Notes: generated by a model from the letters alone, not told the origin. Counted from the first letter of the stretch, positions 1 to 11,911 are shown. The stretch: 64,000 nucleotides of DNA from Euptelea pleiosperma (GCA_035048495.1 CM068552.1:10765501-10829500); one strand, 5' to 3'. Made by a program: numbers and translations.

Positions 1-273
1 TGGACTGAGTCACACAGTCCTTGGAGATCAGATTAATGGAGTCTCACCATGATCTGAACTTCCAGTTGATTGGAGTCGCACCATTCGAGAAATAATCAGA
101 GAAGTCTCGCCTCTGTTTAAAGCAATGGAGCAGAAAAATAAATTCTTCATTCAATGCTTAAACTAAGAGAGGTCACATGCAGGGCCGTCTTAATACAAGT
201 TGAGGCCTTAGGCGAAAACTCTAAATAGGGCCTTTTTTTTTTTTCAGAAATACCCCTAAACCTAAGTGAGAAG

Positions 274-518
274 ATGTCCCCTGAAAAATGTGTTATTTCA
301 ATTTTTTTTTTTGTTTTAAAAATTATAAATTAAAAGCACGTTTTTCAAGGAGAATTCAATGACGGATACAATGGTTGCATACTTTAAGTCTGCAAAATGT
401 CCCTTGAAAAATGTGCTAGTTCAATGTTTTTAAACAATATTTTATAAATTAGAAATATATTTTTCAAGGAAAATTCAATGGTGGATGCAATGTTTGTATA
501 CTTAAGTCAAACAATTGC
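274..518. repeat. 123-bp tandem duplication inside the hAT element
   Basis: Two units (about 274-396 and 397-518) each run from an ATGTCCC(C/T)TGAAAAATGTG start through an A/T-rich centre to 'tttttcaagga(g/a)aattcaatg'. A third, dispersed relative lies at 37769-37925. Within each unit the two ends are partly complementary, so a unit can fold as a hairpin. Confidence 0.6.
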
Positions 519-527
519 AGACTAGAT

Positions 528-921
528 GAGTAAAACTTGTGTCACAAGATGTTGTGACGGAAGCCAGCCACAGCATTCAATAAGAGCCACGTGGCATACT
601 ATTAGAGGACGATGACCGTATGGATGTTTGGCCAGTCCCTCGGTGGACCGGTACACAAAAAATCATCTTGATTAGTGATTTCTAACTGATTCGGTTGAAG
701 TTATTTTCATGGGTTGATTTTAACGGTAAGAATCTGAGCATTATTTGGGTGCAAAAATCCAAAGGTTTTAAATCACTAATCAGGCTGATTTTTGGTTTGT
801 AGGTCCACCGAGGGACTGGCCAAACATCCATAAGGTTAGCGCCCTCTGATCGTGTGCCACGTGGCTCTTCTTGAGTGCTGTGACCGGCTTCCGTCACAAC
901 ATCTTGTGACAAGTTTTACTC
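528..921. mobile_element. Mutator-type MITE with 9-bp TSD, nested in hAT
   Basis: The ends are GAGTAAAACTTGT.. and ..ACAAGTTTTACTC, near-perfect inverted repeats of more than 30 bp. The 9-bp direct repeat AGACTAGAT flanks it exactly (519-527, 922-930), the Mutator-superfamily signature. This is the clearest reference copy of the commonest MITE family in the window. Each arm carries GCCACGTGGC (586-595, 856-865) followed inward by 'gaccgtatggatgtttggcc'. There is no coding capacity. Confidence 0.92.
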
Positions 922-1115
922 AGACTAGATTTGTCGGCTGTAGCATAGTCTTGTGTGATTGGAGGGGCCTGACGCAAATGGACCGGTGGGGGCCTTTTCA
1001 TAAAAGAATAATATTAAAAATACTTGAAATTTTCTGAAATTTGGGGGCCTTACTTGGCGGGGGCCTTAGGCGACCGCCTTATCTGTCTAATGGTCAAGCC
1101 GGGCCTGGTCACATG

Positions 1116-2395
1116 TATTTATAGAGGTAAAAGATCTTCGCTCCTTTCCGACTTCTAAAACAACTCAACATTCTAATTTAAAATTAGAAATTACTAATAA
1201 ATTAAAACTTCCAAATCCTAGTAACAACTAATTAAACAATAAACCTTCTTAATAAGACACTTAGACTTGACCCTTAAGACTTTCTAAATTCTAATCCTAT
1301 TTCAATTGGAAACTAACTCAAATTAAATACTACAATTCTAGGACTATAATTTAAGAAACTGACTTCGACTGCTAGAGTGGGCCCTAAAATGGCTAAAAGC
1401 GGACTGTACCATGGGCCTGTTAAGTGCTATTAATGGACCTCCAAGTGGACTGAATATGGGATGCTGGGCGGCCCATATCTTCCTTTCTTTCTTCTTTCTG
1501 GGTTTCCAAAGGGGATGCTTCTAATCTTCCCAATCAACAGATCGATCTTCACCGTTGCCTGCTAATGAAGACGGCCGGCCCAGGTTGGGTGAGAAGGATG
1601 GTGGGTTGGCAGCCCTTCCATTGTAGGACCAAGAGATGGTTAGTTCGGTGGTTAGCTGGTCCTGGTGAATGGATTCCTCCGGGAAATGGGTCCGAGTGCT
1701 CAGTGGATAGGGGAAGCTCTTCCTCGAACCACTCGAGGGGCAGCAGCTCCATCTATCTCACTACCCCCCATAATGGGGAGGGGGAATGGGGTGCATTCTT
1801 AGGCTGTTCACAGTTGTCCTTTAATGAACAACTTTAAACTCATACAAATACTGCTATGTATACTGGCTTAACCATCTGGTACTTCCAAAGGATCGTGTAA
1901 AGTTGCAAATGTTGTGGATGAAATCAGGGACCTTGTATAAAGAAGGTTATTTTGTATATGCATACTTAAAGGAGTGACAATGAAGATGGTGTGTATGGCA
2001 ATACCTCTATACTAGAAGCTTATCCTAGCTCCCCCTGTTATCTTGTTTAATAATATTTCATATCATTATTTATAAAAGAAAAAACCACCGGCGCTTGTAA
2101 CATTCATATTCACTAAATCAAAATGTTGCAAATATTGTAGTGTTAGAAGTAAAAATGGCATCTCAGGTTCTCAACAATTGTTAAACAGTTAGTACAGTAA
2201 CTTTGGAAGCACTAGCTTGAATCCATCATCCTTAACATACTAATGCAAATATGATACTATATAGACTTAGAAACTCAAAAAAAAAAAAAAGTGATAACTT
2301 AGTCAGTAATCGAGTCCAAGGTGAGTCAAGATTGGTCTAGTACTCGAACAAAGTCAGTCAAGTTGATCCACATCAAAGTTCTAGGTTTTTGAACA
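1116..2395. other. No gene recognised
   Basis: A/T-rich anonymous sequence. An open stretch near 1565-1837 on the plus strand is G/C-richer than its surroundings but matches no family I recognise. A poly-A run and degenerate text follow. It may be intron of the RopGEF gene or intergenic. Confidence 0.4.
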
Positions 2396-2405
2396 AGGTT
2401 GGATC

Positions 2406-2863
2406 CAACGTTTTTGAAAGAGAAGGCGTGTGGTGAGGTACTTCAATGGCCTAAAGCGTGGGGCATAAGCCTCATGAGCACATCTTTTTAAATGAATAAT
2501 TAAAAATAAATAAATAAATAATAGGATAATTCAATAAAATAAAATAAACATTAATCTATTTCATGTGGGGAAATAGATGTTTGTTGCTTTTGTTTAACTA
2601 ATAGCTTATTATGATTTAACTATGATTTAGAAAAAATGAAAAATAAATTGAATTTTTTACCGTACATTGCCCCCACCAGCATATGCATATGGGTCACATG
2701 CCTCTAAAATAAGGCGTAAAGAAAATTGTAAAAGGCATGAGGCATAAGCCTTCTTTAAAGCCTCAATGAATAGGGTATGCGGTACGCCTCACAAGCTTTT
2801 AAACATTTTTAATAAGCCTTGGGCCATTTTGTGAAAGCCTCAAAGCTTAAACCTCAAACACTG
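2406..2863. mobile_element. hAT-like palindromic element (family D)
   Basis: Begins CAACGTTTTTGAAAG and ends CTCAAACACTG, matching in inverted orientation the ends of the better-preserved copy at 16474-17325. Flanking 8-mers gttggatc / gctggagc agree at 6 of 8 positions, consistent with an old hAT TSD. The interior is A/T-rich with 'ggcgtaa' and 'gcctca' motifs repeated in both arms. Confidence 0.6.
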
Positions 2864-2871
2864 GCTGGAGC

Positions 2872-3791
2872 AATGTTAGATCACCCCAATCTGATACCCT
2901 TGGATTGGAAGGGTCTACTATTGAATCGGTCCTAGATCGACCCTGATCTGATCCAAACCAAATCTATCGACATCTCTAGAATCTAGCCCTTGCCCTTGGA
3001 TTTTCACGAATACATCCAGGTCAACATCTTCTTCTTTCACTGTTCTCAACTTTTTCCCCTTTCATCCCTTTACATTATTAGCAGGTTACGATACTTATAC
3101 CTCATACTACTAGAGAGACTTCTTCAGAAAAACTTCATGTGTTTTTATGTTCACTATGTGATAGTTCACTTGGTTTGTGTTGCCCAACATGGCTAATCTT
3201 TAGAATGAAATGAGAGATCCATTCTCTTTTGTCACAGTATCCTATATGTGATGTCACAAACTAACACAAGCATGTAACTCCATCCGCATCTTGGGTGGTA
3301 AAATCCACCTCAGATTGCTAGGAGATGTAGTTTGAAGCTGACAAAAAATATTCCAAAAAGGGACCGAAGAAAAGCACCAGCGGGACGGGCTCTGTGATCA
3401 GTCATAAGTCTCCTACTCAAGAAAGTTACATCTTGCAAATACATCACAACCAATAACAGATGCAAAGGGTATATCTACAATCAACTTGCACAAAACTCCA
3501 CATAAGACAAACAGGAATAAATCTCCTTGCAATCCCCCAAGAAAGGCTCACATTTAGAGAGCAACAAATCCCTTTCTTCCCAACCGTTAACTTCTAACAA
3601 AAGCATTATGCACCACAGATATCCTCTACGACCAGTAAAATCAGTCACGTTCCTCAAAACACAAACAAGTCAAATGCACTAACGGAAGAAATATATTACT
3701 CAGTTCTCAATTCTGTATTTCTCCTGCATTATTAGTTTGGAATAAATTATTATATAAAGAACGGTTAAGTAATAGAACAGAGTGTTCATAC
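2872..3791 (-). other. Probable start of RopGEF intron 3; no exon seen
   Basis: The donor GTATGA at 3791-3786 follows exon 3 of the RopGEF gene. I looked for the next PRONE exon on the minus strand between here and base 1 and found no open stretch encoding the expected continuation. The sequence appears non-coding. Confidence 0.5.
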
Positions 3792-5031
3792 CTTGGGCAA
3801 GGTCTCCATGTAAGCACTCGGGATCTCCATCTCGGCAAGCACACTACTATTGATTGCCATGGCCGCTTTAAGGATCTGATTTGTGCAGTCCCTACATTGC
3901 TGCAATCTCTTTCTTGCATCCTCGGACAATCCATTCGGTGGGACCCTCGGACAGGGGAGCCACCACTTCTCTTCCTGCCTAATCGAAGGCCTTCCGGATG
4001 AGGAAGACGATGGATAGACATCACCATTATCAGTATCAGCCACAATTATCCCCCGATCAACATACCAGAATTCAGTATCACGGAAGCCATCAAGCATGCT
4101 AAGCAGCATGGCATCAAGCTTCTTAAGGGCTGGGAGGTTCACATAGAGATCGGAGCGGGGGCGAGTCACCATGACCTCAAAAGTCCCACCACCAGGGAAT
4201 TCTTGAAAGGAAGGGATGAGCTCTACTATCGAATCGCTCACACATAAGAGCCATTCCATCTCTCGGCACCACATCGACTTCTTCTGTGCCGCTAATGGCT
4301 CCAACCTCCATAGCTCACCAAACACAGTAGCTGCCATTTTTCATTCAAGATGAATAAATAAATAGAGGAATATTTAAGAAATTTTAAGAATAATTAAGAC
4401 GGGGAAACTAACCAGAGAGATTAGTAATGGCGTTCGAGATCGCGAGAGCCGTACAGACTCCCTTCCCTCCACCCGACATGTCTTCTCCAAGTAGAAGCTT
4501 CGCAAACCTCTCCTTCATCATTTCCACCTCTGCAAAAACTCGAAAAATAGAAATAAGTAAAATAAATCAACAAAATGAACAAAAAATGGGTGAATGCTAT
4601 AGTGCGCGCCAATGAGGATAGTTGCTTAAAAAAAAGAAGGAGATCCGAAGTCCGAAGTGTAAGAAGTACTAGAAAATGGATCACATTCCGAATTACGTTA
4701 GATCTTCCCCCTAACTAACTGCCAAAAGTAGAAAACAATTACCGGATAAATCTGTCTCACGTTTCTCCGGCTTCTCCTCCCAAACCACCACATCTCTCCC
4801 GCCAATTACCGGGAACATGAGCGGCGGCGGCACCTGAAAACCGGAATTTTCGTTCAACGGGCGACCGGCAAGCGGCGAAGACGCCAAAGAACTCGAAGCG
4901 ACCTCCCCATCGAACCGCCGACAAGAAAAACTACTCGAACTCTCCGACTCACTAACGTCTGCACTCAAGCTGTAGCTCCCGAACCGCTCGCTCTGTTGAT
5001 CGAAACCGTCTTCCGACGAAACACTCCCCAT
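3792..5031 (-). CDS. Rop guanine nucleotide exchange factor (PRONE domain), 5' exons only
   Basis: RopGEFs catalyse GDP/GTP exchange on plant Rho (ROP) GTPases at the plasma membrane through the plant-specific PRONE domain, in polar growth and receptor-kinase signalling. Three exons read in frame: 5031-4743, 4529-4413 and 4330-3792, with phases agreeing (289, 117 and 539 nt). The variable N-terminus is Ser/Glu-rich and begins [14 protein letters not shown] begins at the end of exon 1 and the start of exon 2 with [20 protein letters not shown], followed by [44 protein letters not shown] and [16 protein letters not shown]. The chain stops after METLPK at a GTATGA donor; the second half of PRONE is not in the window. 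The MGSVSSE start was chosen because family members begin this way. The frame stays open upstream to 5268, so a longer N-terminus is possible. About 315 codons are visible. Confidence 0.93.
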
Positions 5032-5215
5032 CGATGAAGATCCAAAGCTTTGAGGCTGAAAGTCACTAGCGATCAGAGATCTCAGCCGTTCATTCCCGTC
5101 GAGGAATCTCTCACTGCTACTGATCGGAGAAGATGATCCGCATGATTTGGGAATTGCAGAGGCGTTTCTGGAATAGTGAAAAAGGAAGCAGATAAGTACG
5201 CCAAAGCTTACCCCT

Positions 5216-5217
5216 CC

Positions 5218-5248
<31 letters not shown>

Positions 5249-5266
5249 TGCTGCTGCAGCAAAAGC
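5216..5266 (-). repeat. (CT)n and (CTG)n microsatellites in the RopGEF 5' leader
   Basis: On the plus strand a CT run is followed by CTGCTGCTGCTGCAG; on the coding strand these read CAG repeats then GA repeats, about 190-230 bp upstream of the chosen ATG. GA/CT tracts are common in plant 5' leaders and core promoters; any role here is inference. Confidence 0.6.
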
Positions 5267-5329
5267 AAAAGAGACGCCGTTTGCAGGTTGTCTTTCCGTA
5301 ATAACAGTCATTATTAACACCCGACAAGG

Positions 5330-6690
5330 TCTTTTTCTTTTTCCCTACAATCCACTACACTGTTGCCACATCATTTGCCATGTCAGTTGTTTTTGCTGAC
5401 ATGGAGAGAACTGTTGCGGTTTACTGGTCCAAGTGGGACCTACGTCAGGTACATGAGGAGGGTTGTTGATTTGGGCAGATTTGGAGGGAATTGCGTGTGA
5501 AAGGGAACGAAAATGGCAGTTACTATTTTATGGCAAAATGAAAGCATAGTCTTGTAGCATCGTCGTCCCTATGTTCAAGCCATTGGATGTTCTTCGAAGT
5601 TTGTGAATGTGAATCTCGATGACCGACGGGCACTGACAATGCTGACACAATACCTTTTTTACGTGGGAAAAGATAGCGGAATGACTGTTTTGACCTTTGG
5701 TCTTTAGGCTTTACTGAGCGACATATTCGGTCTCCGATTGTGCTACGTATACAATCCGTACTATTTTTCTACCTTTGCTTGAGAGATGTGTGTGGTCGTA
5801 GATTCGTAGAACGGGAGATGTTTCTCTATAGACGCTAAATCAGGACACGCGTCACAACACTAATTGATGCTTCTCTAAATAAAGAAGATTTCTTACGTCA
5901 GGAAATCAAGACAATCAAATGGTCGGAAGTATTTGATCAGTGATGATATTTGGACTGTCCAAGTCAGTGGAACAAATGAGTGGTTGAGATTATAAGATAA
6001 TGAACATTCTGGTCTAATAGACCTCTTTAATGGGTCCCCATCTACGGCATGTTTGCCACGTGTCTTGACATATTATGTTTAGGATTAAAGATTGATGATT
6101 TGCGAACATCTAGCTACCATTTAAAAAGATATTGGTATTTCCAATACCGTGAATAACGTAATTCATGGTGTTTGAGATGCGTGACGTAGATAAATGTATG
6201 AAACAAGGTTGATTGCAAGATCGACGGTGGTGAATAAGTTGGGAATTAGAAGTCATTTATTGAGCTAGCTCACCAAATACAATATCAAACCTAGTAAGAG
6301 TTTCTCTTTGTTTGATGCTTTGATGCCGGTCAAGTTTCAATTTCAATTTTCAACTGATGCTGGTCAAATTTCAATTTCAACGTCAATGTCATTAGTTGGG
6401 TGATTAGAAATCCAACAAACATTTTATGTATTTCCAACACATATTTATGTATTTCCATTATGTAGATTCTAAGTAATTAACCTTGTATTACGTGAGATTC
6501 AATGGAAAGGACGGCGAGAATTCAATGGATTAGGTTTTCTCTAGTTTTGATGTTAAATGAAATGAATACCTAAGCTTCCATGATTTGAGGTCAAGGTGAT
6601 CCCTGTTTTCGCGGTAAGAAAGCTATCTTTTTCCTAATCAATGAGTCAAAAACGTCTTTTTCTCGCTCAAAAAAGGAAAAATTTTTTATA
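5330..6690. other. Intergenic; RopGEF upstream region
   Basis: No gene, RNA or clearly bounded transposon was recognised. The first few hundred bases should contain the RopGEF promoter, but I could not point to a supported TATA box or start site. Confidence 0.45.
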
Positions 6691-6701
6691 CAGAGGACTT
6701 T

Positions 6702-7057
6702 CGATGCAGTTGATGCAGAGGGTCCGGTGGCCCTACATGGCTCTCTTTTTGGGCCACTAACCGTATGGATGTTTAGCCCACACCTTGATGGATATATATA
6801 AGAAAAATGAGTCTCATTGATTTTCTCTAGCCATAGATTATATCACTTTTATAGAATTGATCAATGGAGCCGTTGGATTCAAGCATATTTTTTTGCATAT
6901 TTTTGGGCACTTAATCCAACGGCTAGAAATTATCAACCAAGCTGATTTTTTATTAGGGGTGGGGCAAACATTCATGCGGTTAGTGGATCCAAAAGAATCG
7001 AGTCACGTAGGGCTACGAGCCTATCGCCTACGAGACCCCTCTGCATCGACTGCATCC
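6702..7057. mobile_element. MITE, family B (palindromic)
   Basis: The ends are inverted repeats containing GATGCAGT(T/C)GATGCAGAGG, followed inward by a 'ccctacatggctc' / 'gagtcacgtagggc' pair and the arm motif 'ggatgtttagcccacacc'. The interior resembles the G-box MITE family but the termini differ. Related copies lie near 11450-11710, 56500-56700, 60150-60440 and 62960-63180. No clean TSD was found. Confidence 0.6.
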
Positions 7058-7141
7058 AAAATCCTAAAATTTCCCTAAAAATAGATGCGATTCATATGAG
7101 CTATAGGCTGGCTGTGTGAATTTATTTCTGTCATTATTATT

Positions 7142-7408
7142 AAGGGTCGGGCTCCAGTTACCACCCTAAAATGACAGGCTCCAGTTACACAGGACACAAT
7201 ATGAACCACGTGGCACACTTTTAAAGGACTCTGACCGCATGGATGTTTGGCCAATCCCTAAGTGGACTTACAAACAGAAAGCAGCCTGATTAGTCATTTT
7301 TAGGCGTTGGATTGGACTTATTTTCATAGGTTGATCTCAATTGTGGCTCATATTGTGTCCTGTAACAGGAGCCTGTCATTTTAGGGCGGTAACTGGAGCC
7401 CGACCCTT
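7142..7408. mobile_element. Mutator-like MITE, GGGTCGGGCTCC variant
   Basis: Terminal inverted repeats of about 35 bp start AAGGGTCGGGCTCCAGTTAC and close GTAACTGGAGCCCGACCCTT. Inside are 'atatgaaccacgtggcac' and the usual 'atggatgtttggcc' arm motif on the left, but the right arm is shortened. A sister with the same 'tgtcattttaga' sub-end lies at 41155-41505. No convincing TSD. Confidence 0.65.
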
Positions 7409-7624
7409 CTACTAATAAGTTTCTTTGTTATATAGTGACGAGGAAAGAATAATTGTTGTCCAGGGACATCGAAGTTTGAAGTCTTCCCGTCTCAAAAATG
7501 CCACATGGAGCATTCTATGGGGCCCACTGACCCATGAATGTTTGGCCCAACTCTTGTACGACCTACACATCATAAATCAGATTATCAGACGACCATGAGG
7601 TGGGGGCATAAAACATGTTTGTTT

Positions 7625-7890
7625 AAGGACCAACGACTTGATCTTGGTCATGGGTATAGTTTCTTGAGGGCCGATGGCTTGACCCCAATCGTCAATGTGG
7701 TTGATGGAGGTCCTTGTTGACCGGTTTGTTCGAGAGAGGCCAATGACTTGATCTTGACAGTTTTGATCAAGGGTCTGTCGCTTGATCTTGATCGTTGGCA
7801 AGCTTGATTGACAACCGATATGACTTAATCTCAACTGTTGATGATATTTCCTTGAGGGGCAATGACTTGATTTTGGCCGTTGATTTCTAA
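7625..7890. repeat. Degenerate tandem repeat, unit about 40-60 bp
   Basis: Six spaced variants of TGACTTGATCTTGATCGTTG occur at about 7631, 7676, 7743, 7778, 7821 and 7863, separated by less conserved text. It is decayed and non-coding. Confidence 0.5.
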
Positions 7891-8053
7891 GACCGAGATG
7901 TATCTTGTATTGGATGGTGATCCAATCCACGGGCCTTAAAGGCTTGATTGTTGACCATATGCCTGACCATATGCCTATGAGAATAGAGGACTTTGAGTTG
8001 TGAGATAAGGTGTTTGTATTGTGTCTCCTTCGTGAGAGACACAATATTGATTT

Positions 8054-8271
8054 TCATGGTGAGGAGATCATCCTCACAAAATATCAGTTCTTAACTCATT
8101 TACACGTGGGCCCCACGACCATTAGTCATTTATTAGTAAGAATCACATGAGTCAACGTAAATGGCTAGGCCATACGTTGGTTCATGCTATTCTTACTAAC
8201 AAATGACTAATGGACGTGGGCACGTACATGAGTTAAGAGCGGATTTTTTGAGAGGATGATCTCCTCATCAG
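8054..8271. mobile_element. Hairpin MITE, family E
   Basis: A near-complete palindrome: arms run TCATGGTGAGGAGATCATCC ... cacgtgggcc ... attagtcatttattagtaag and return inverted to 'ggatgatctcctcatca' around a short loop ('ggctaggcc'). Partial relatives lie at about 8395-8560 and in POP intron 9 at 21175-21890. No TSD assigned. Confidence 0.65.
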
Positions 8272-8639
8272 TAATTTTTCAAACTTCTAACCTTATCAAA
8301 TATGGACCTCAATATTAATGGTGAAAATGGATGGAACAAAAATTTTCAACTTGCAATTCACTTTTTACCTGGCTGCAAATGTTGAAGTGAGGTGATTTTT
8401 TGTGAGGTTGATATCCATATTTAGAAGAATATCACAAAAAACTAGCCCTTAACTCATCTGCATGTGGGCCTCACGTCCATTAGTCATTATATTAGTAAGA
8501 ATAACATTAGTCAACATATCTCAACCCATATAGTATAAGAAAAATTGGTCTACAGACTCTCCACTACACAAACATAGCAGGCAATGATCCATAATCCTAA
8601 CACCTCTCCTCCAAAGGAAGTCCGTAGCCAACCCTACAC

Positions 8640-9115
8640 TGCACACCATCCTAGAATCTAAGCTTTGGGTGGGACTTTGCTTCCCCAAACTCTAGCTATG
8701 GGGAACTTCTCTAATTCCCCTTGTTTCAGTGCCTCGTAATAAGAGTGCACAGAGAATGTGCCTTTTTTTCTCAAACATCTACTGCCTAGCATCATTCCTT
8801 GAGCTGCTCGGGGTAGTCTATATATATATTAATTACATTTTGTTGTTACATATATTCTACCTATTGCATATGACAATCAACTAGTGTGGGGGTTTGGCTT
8901 TTGGCACCAACCCTACGATGGGGAGATACCTCGTGTGAATGAACTTATCAACGTAGGAGAGATTACATTGAGTATAACTCGGGAAATGATTCTAGGCGGT
9001 GGACATTTGAGAAAAAAAAAAAAGTACATTCTCCGTACACTTTCATTGCAAGCCACTAGAACAAGAGGTATCGAAGGAGTTCCCCACAGCCAGTGTTAGG
9101 GGAAGAAAAGCCCCG
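8640..9115. mobile_element. Inverted-repeat element
   Basis: Arms of more than 100 bp pair imperfectly. The left arm includes 'ctatggggaacttc', 'gtgcacagagaatgtgcc' and 'tttttttctcaaacatc'; the right arm carries their inverted counterparts 'acatttgagaaaaaaa', 'gtacattctccgtacac' and 'gagttccccacag'. The loop is about 230 bp. Superfamily unknown, no TSD found. Confidence 0.5.
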
Positions 9116-9664
9116 TCCAAAAAGCTTGATTTTTAGCATGGTGTGTAGTGCGGGGATTAATTTCAATGTTATTATACATTAGATCCCATAAGGCAACTAA
9201 TGTATAAATTACTTTATGAGAAGATTTTGGAACCTTTAATTAAATGAGGACAACACACCTTCTCTTTTTGTTAAAAATCTTCAAATGAATTTGACTTGCG
9301 TTATGTAATGGACTTCCTTCTTTGTAGGTGTAAATTCCGAAGGATTTATCGCCAAATACTGGTTTAATGGATTTCACACGTCCTTTGGATGCTAAATTTT
9401 CTCCCTTGATAATTGGTCTTGGTCTTGACTCTTCAGCGTATTTGGCAAATCTAAGTTGGACTCACTTGCTTTTCATGACTTCCATCATTTTTGTATCTTA
9501 GGTCGCATTTGTTTAGTGAGATAACAGGGCGCGATAACGAAACTTGCACAATTTTCACGGTAAGTTTGTTGTTGCATGGGAAGTTAAAGTTGTGCGACTT
9601 TCACAGCCCTCTCGAAAATCACGTCGTTGCTCTCGTACGTAGGAAACTATTCCCACCCTTAATG

Positions 9665-9860
9665 ATTTGGCCCACTTAAATATGTTGGGGGCATAACACG
9701 GGGAACCCATTTGGCATGTGGGGCTTACATTTTATTTGAAACTAATGGAACCTACATGATTTATATGACCTCGATGCATTGACATGTGACCCACGGGGGC
9801 CACCTAAGATATGGGACCCACTTTATAAACAAAGTAACTTGTTGTAGGGCATGCACAAGC
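9665..9860. repeat. Dispersed repeat, copy 1
   Basis: This stretch, with 'cccacttaaatatgttggg' and '..gggggccacctaag', aligns by eye with 12945-13110 on the same strand. The match resumes at about 10665-10720 versus 13130-13190, so copy 1 is split by the element at 9976-10586. No termini or coding recognised. Confidence 0.5.
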
Positions 9861-9975
9861 GTTTCACATGTTTATTTTAGAGCACGGTGCAACAAGCTCC
9901 TAGACAAGGGTTTTTCTTAGAGCACGAGCCAATTTTTTAAAGAGATTAGTAATTCGGTGAAGGCGGGTTTTGAAC

Positions 9976-10586
9976 AGGGTTACAACTCGGACGGGTTGGG
10001 TCAAGTTGGAGGTTAACCCAACCTTAAAGGTTGTGAACCTTAACCCAAGGTTGGGCTTAGATTTTCCAACCCTATCAGGTTGGTCGAGTTGGCCAATTTC
10101 TTGGTTGGAAAGATTGCTAAATTTTTTTTATATTAAAATAATTTATTGGCCAATATAATAACTTCATTTCTAACACCTCTTGAAAGAAAACATAATATTT
10201 TTCATAATAAGGGAAAAGTTCATTAACTCAAATGCATAATAAAAATTACTAAAGAATAGCAAAAAACAATCGTCAAAGAAAGCTCAATAATTTCAATATC
10301 AACCAATCGCATATAATGCCAAAATGTAGTTTCAATGATATTTTGTAATCTCACACAAGGGTCGTAACTTGCTAAGGAAAAACATCCATGGGTTACTGCA
10401 TTTACCAAAATGTAATGTGGATGTTTGTTGGCATGCATACATATATGTTATATGTCGGGCTCGGGTTGGGCCGAGCCTTAACCCTAACCCAACCCAATTT
10501 GATCGGGTTACCAAAAATCTGGTCCGAACCCAACCCTAATGTCTGCCGGGTTTAACCTGTCGGGCTCGGGTTAGTTGCAGCCCTAG
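9976..10586. mobile_element. hAT-like element with GGGTTGGGCTCGGG ends
   Basis: Starts CAGGGTTACAACTCG and ends GTTGCAGCCCTAG, an imperfect inverted repeat. Subterminal 'cgggttgggtc' and 'cgggctcgggttgg' words are typical of a plant hAT MITE group seen again near 45190-45440. Flanks ttttgaa / tattgaa agree partly, so the TSD is uncertain. Confidence 0.5.
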
Positions 10587-10965
10587 TATTGAAACTAGGT
10601 CTATGGTATCATCACCCACAAACTTTACCAACTGAGAAAGCTGGCACCTACGCTCCTATACACGTGTGATGTATGTAAATACATTTCTATCTAACACTAA
10701 TCATTTTTCAACAAATACTTCGAAGTTCAAACATAAATTTGCACAAATTTAATATTGCACCACTCTAACCCGCACGCGCCCATGCACGAAGTATAGTTCT
10801 CGGTAAACAAATCTGACCTTAAAGACTTCCTTGGGTTTAATTCGCTTCGAGTGTCTTTAATTCATTTGTGGGCCCAGTTGGTAATGCATCGCCCTTTAAT
10901 GAAACCTTGCCAAATTCAACCACTAATGGTTTTTCAGTTTTCACAATGTACAGACCTCTTTAAAT

Positions 10966-11911
10966 GAGCAAGACTTGCCCGACCACCCGTGGTCAGGTAG
11001 CTACCTAACCACCTACGATATAAGCCACGTGGAAATTTATTAGAGGACACTGACCGTATAGATGTTTGACCAATCTGTAAGTGGACATACAAACCAAAAA
11101 TCAGCCTGATTAGTGATTTCAAAACCGTTGGATCTTTATACGGAAATAATGGTAAATAATGCTCAAATTCCTAGGGCTAAGATCAACCAACGAAAACGAC
11201 TTCAACTAACGCTTAGAAATCACTGATCAGATTGATTTTGGGTTTGTAGGTCCACCTAGGGATTGGCCAAACATCTATACGGTCAGTGTCCTCTAATAAA
11301 TTTCCACGTGACTTATATTGTAAGTGGTCAGCAGGGCCGGCTCTACCTTAAGGCCATTAAGGCAGTTGCCTAAGGCCCCTTGGTGAGAGAAGGCCCCCAG
11401 CCCAGGTCCTACTACAAACCAGGCCCTACATAGCACTTTTTTTTTGGGGGCCCACTAACCACATGGATGTTTAACCCACCCCTGTTAGATATACAAAGTT
11501 ACAAACCAAAAACCAACCTGATGGGTTATCTCTAGCCATAGATTTTAGTATTTTTAGGATTGATTCTAGCCGTTGGATTCAAGCATGCTTTTTGGGTAGT
11601 AAATCCAATGGCTTAAAAACATAAATCAAGCTGATTTTTAGTGCGTTTATCCACCAATAGGTGGGCTGAACATCGACGCAGTCATTGAGCCCCAAAAATG
11701 ATGTGGGGCCATAGGATTCGTCTAAATCTAAATTTTTTTCCATAATTTTATTATCAAGAATAGTTATTAAATAAATATTTTCTATTAGAGAATTAATTTT
11801 TTTAATTAATATCATATATATTAATATATTTAAAAAAGGCCTTAAATAGAGTTTTCACCTTAGGCCTCAACTTGTATCGAGACAGCCCTGGTGGTCAGGC
11901 AAGTCTTGCTC
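10966..11911. mobile_element. Mutator-type MITE with 9-bp TSD, host of a nested hAT
   Basis: Ends GAGCAAGACTTGCCCGACC and GGTCAGGCAAGTCTTGCTC form the inverted repeat. The direct repeat TCTTTAAAT flanks it exactly (10957-10965, 11912-11920). The core is the common arm pair 'gaccgtatagatgtttgaccaatc ... ggccaaacatctatacggtc'. The hAT element at 11332-11890 sits in its right end and accounts for more than half of its length. Confidence 0.9.
11332..11890. mobile_element. hAT-type element with 8-bp TSD, nested in Mutator MITE
   Basis: Begins CAGGGCCGGCTCTACC and ends CGAGACAGCCCTG; GTGGTCAG is duplicated exactly at 11324-11331 and 11891-11898. It belongs to the same family as 180-1107 (shared 'ttaggcctcaacttgta' sub-end). 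A family-B MITE-like palindrome occupies about 11450-11710. Confidence 0.88.

Larger units (their letters stand above)
180..1107. mobile_element. hAT-type non-autonomous element, 8-bp TSD
   Basis: The element starts CAGGGCCGTCTT and ends AAGCCGGGCCTG, an imperfect terminal inverted repeat. It is flanked by the identical 8-bp direct repeat GTCACATG (172-179 and 1108-1115), the hAT signature. The subterminal text about 'gccttaggcga' recurs at both ends and in the related copies at 11332-11890 and 38716-38971. No transposase coding was seen. It is interrupted by the Mutator MITE at 528-921 and holds a 123-bp tandem duplication near its left end. It probably lies in the long third intron of the RopGEF gene, if that gene continues to the left. 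Confidence 0.88.

Noticed and set aside
1565..1837. 90-codon open frame as a gene
   Set aside because: No recognisable family, no neighbouring exons, and open frames also on the opposite strand over the same bases; treated as chance.
3786..4337. Open frame starting [10 protein letters not shown] as a separate gene start
   Set aside because: The ATGGCAG is a splice acceptor; exon 2 ends with a single G that completes the Ala codon, and the upstream PRONE sequence continues across it.
7143..7408. 9-bp TSD for the GGGTCGGGCTCC MITE
   Set aside because: The flanking 9-mers attattatt-like and ctactaata do not match well enough, so it was listed without a TSD.
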